Source: Bacteroidia bacterium
GTDB taxonomy: Bacteria > Bacteroidota > Bacteroidia > Bacteroidales > Azobacteroidaceae
Assembly (NCBI GenBank): GCA_025996895.1
Contig: BNTW01000003.1
Location: 1-64,000 of the forward strand
Reading direction: 5' to 3'
Length of the DNA stretch: 64,000 bases
The translations under genes were made by a program, and so were the position numbers. Below the pieces are notes generated by a model that was not told where the DNA came from, did no database searches, and saw nothing but the letters and a program-made list of their open reading frames with translations. Numbering within the stretch: the stretch's first letter is position 1; each line of letters starts with the position of its first letter. Below, one piece after another: positions 63,644 through 64,000 of the stretch.

Positions 63644-64000
63644 ATGGCAAAAGTAAAAGTTAAAAAACAAAGTACTTTCATCGACATGACGGCGATGAGT
63701 GATGTGACTGTTCTTTTGCTTACCTTCTTCATGTTAACTTCTACTTTTATTGCAAAAGAGCCGATACAGGTTACTACACCGGGTTCGGTTTCCGAAATCA
63801 AAATTCCCGAATCGAATTTGATTACAATATTGGTAGATAAAGCCGGTAAAATTTTCTTGAGTCTGGATTACCAACAAGATCAAGTACTGGAAACATTAAG
63901 AGCCGTAGGTAATGATTACGGTTATACGTTTACTCCGAAGCAAGAAGATACGTTTAAGAAATTAAAATCATTCGGAGTACCGATCAGTTACATGGGCACT
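63644..64000 (+). CDS. exbD: ExbD/TolR-type biopolymer transport protein (partial, cut by window end)
   Basis: The first 119 residues are visible, with no stop before the window edge. A short cytoplasmic start is followed by the single membrane helix with the conserved proton-coupling Asp20 (MSDVTVLLLTFFMLTSTF), then a periplasmic domain. It should pair with the ExbB-like protein encoded 21 bases upstream. Bacteroidota often carry two exbD paralogs in a row; the second would be beyond this window. Confidence 0.85.
   Translation, partial: MAKVKVKKQSTFIDMTAMSDVTVLLLTFFMLTSTFIAKEPIQVTTPGSVSEIKIPESNLITILVDKAGKIFLSLDYQQDQVLETLRAVGNDYGYTFTPKQEDTFKKLKSFGVPISYMGT

Noticed and set aside
1..64000. tRNA, rRNA or riboswitch genes
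   Set aside because: I inspected the intergenic gaps for cloverleaf ends and known riboswitch cores and saw none. A covariance-model scan would be decisive but was not possible here.

Overview
The window looks like chromosomal DNA of a Bacteroidota bacterium, most likely order Bacteroidales. The support is: the Bacteroidota -7 promoter element (TAnnTTTG) in front of many genes; no consistent Shine-Dalgarno sequences; secreted proteins ending in type IX secretion (T9SS) sorting domains; a FISUMP-domain protein; a eukaryote-type (GT3) glycogen synthase next to a glucan phosphorylase; and a nuo operon with a fused nuoCD and no nuoE, nuoF or nuoG. I found no tRNA, rRNA, CRISPR array or complete insertion sequence. 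Species cannot be named from the sequence alone.

Layout. 0-5.7 kb is an accessory region: two tandem paralogous T9SS cargo proteins, an AAA/DUF4143 ATPase behind an array of 23-bp repeats, a broken copy of a T9SS sorting domain, a 283-bp nested palindrome and a RelE/ParE toxin remnant. 5.7-11.8 kb holds aspartokinase, MarC and an AspT/YidE-type transporter, then convergent aminotransferase and LolE-type permease genes. 11.9-13.3 kb has an IS110-type transposase scrap and a secreted alpha/beta hydrolase. 13.4-28 kb is mostly housekeeping: DHH phosphoesterase, DUF4827 lipoprotein, GlmM, BipA, acyl-CoA synthetase with a cupin regulator, RecJ-RecQ-GT2-GNAT, omega-amidase and acyltransferase. 27.1-33.6 kb carries glycogen synthase, glucan phosphorylase, an unknown protein and a phosphoethanolamine transferase.

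33.7-42.4 kb is the most unusual region. An HTH regulator is followed by four co-directional genes: a T9SS surface protein, a small protein with a PLGDG-type C-terminal anchor, a thioredoxin-like protein and a 1154-residue Ig-like/FISUMP protein. The set is bracketed by two nearly identical ~154-bp repeats, each ending in a hairpin with a T-rich tail.

42.4-51.1 kb contains a HAD phosphatase and an M24 aminopeptidase sharing a palindromic divergent promoter, a GATase/M19 dipeptidase fusion, an EmrAB-TolC-type efflux operon preceded by a 28-codon leader ORF, and a TlpA thioredoxin. A broken T9SS protein follows. 52.0-62.6 kb is the nuo operon (A, B, CD, H, I, J, K, L, M, N). It is interrupted between L and M by a HEPN/MNT pair whose HEPN half is cut short, and it carries palindromic repeats inside nuoB and nuoL. 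The window ends in an ExbB/ExbD pair, the latter cut by the window edge.
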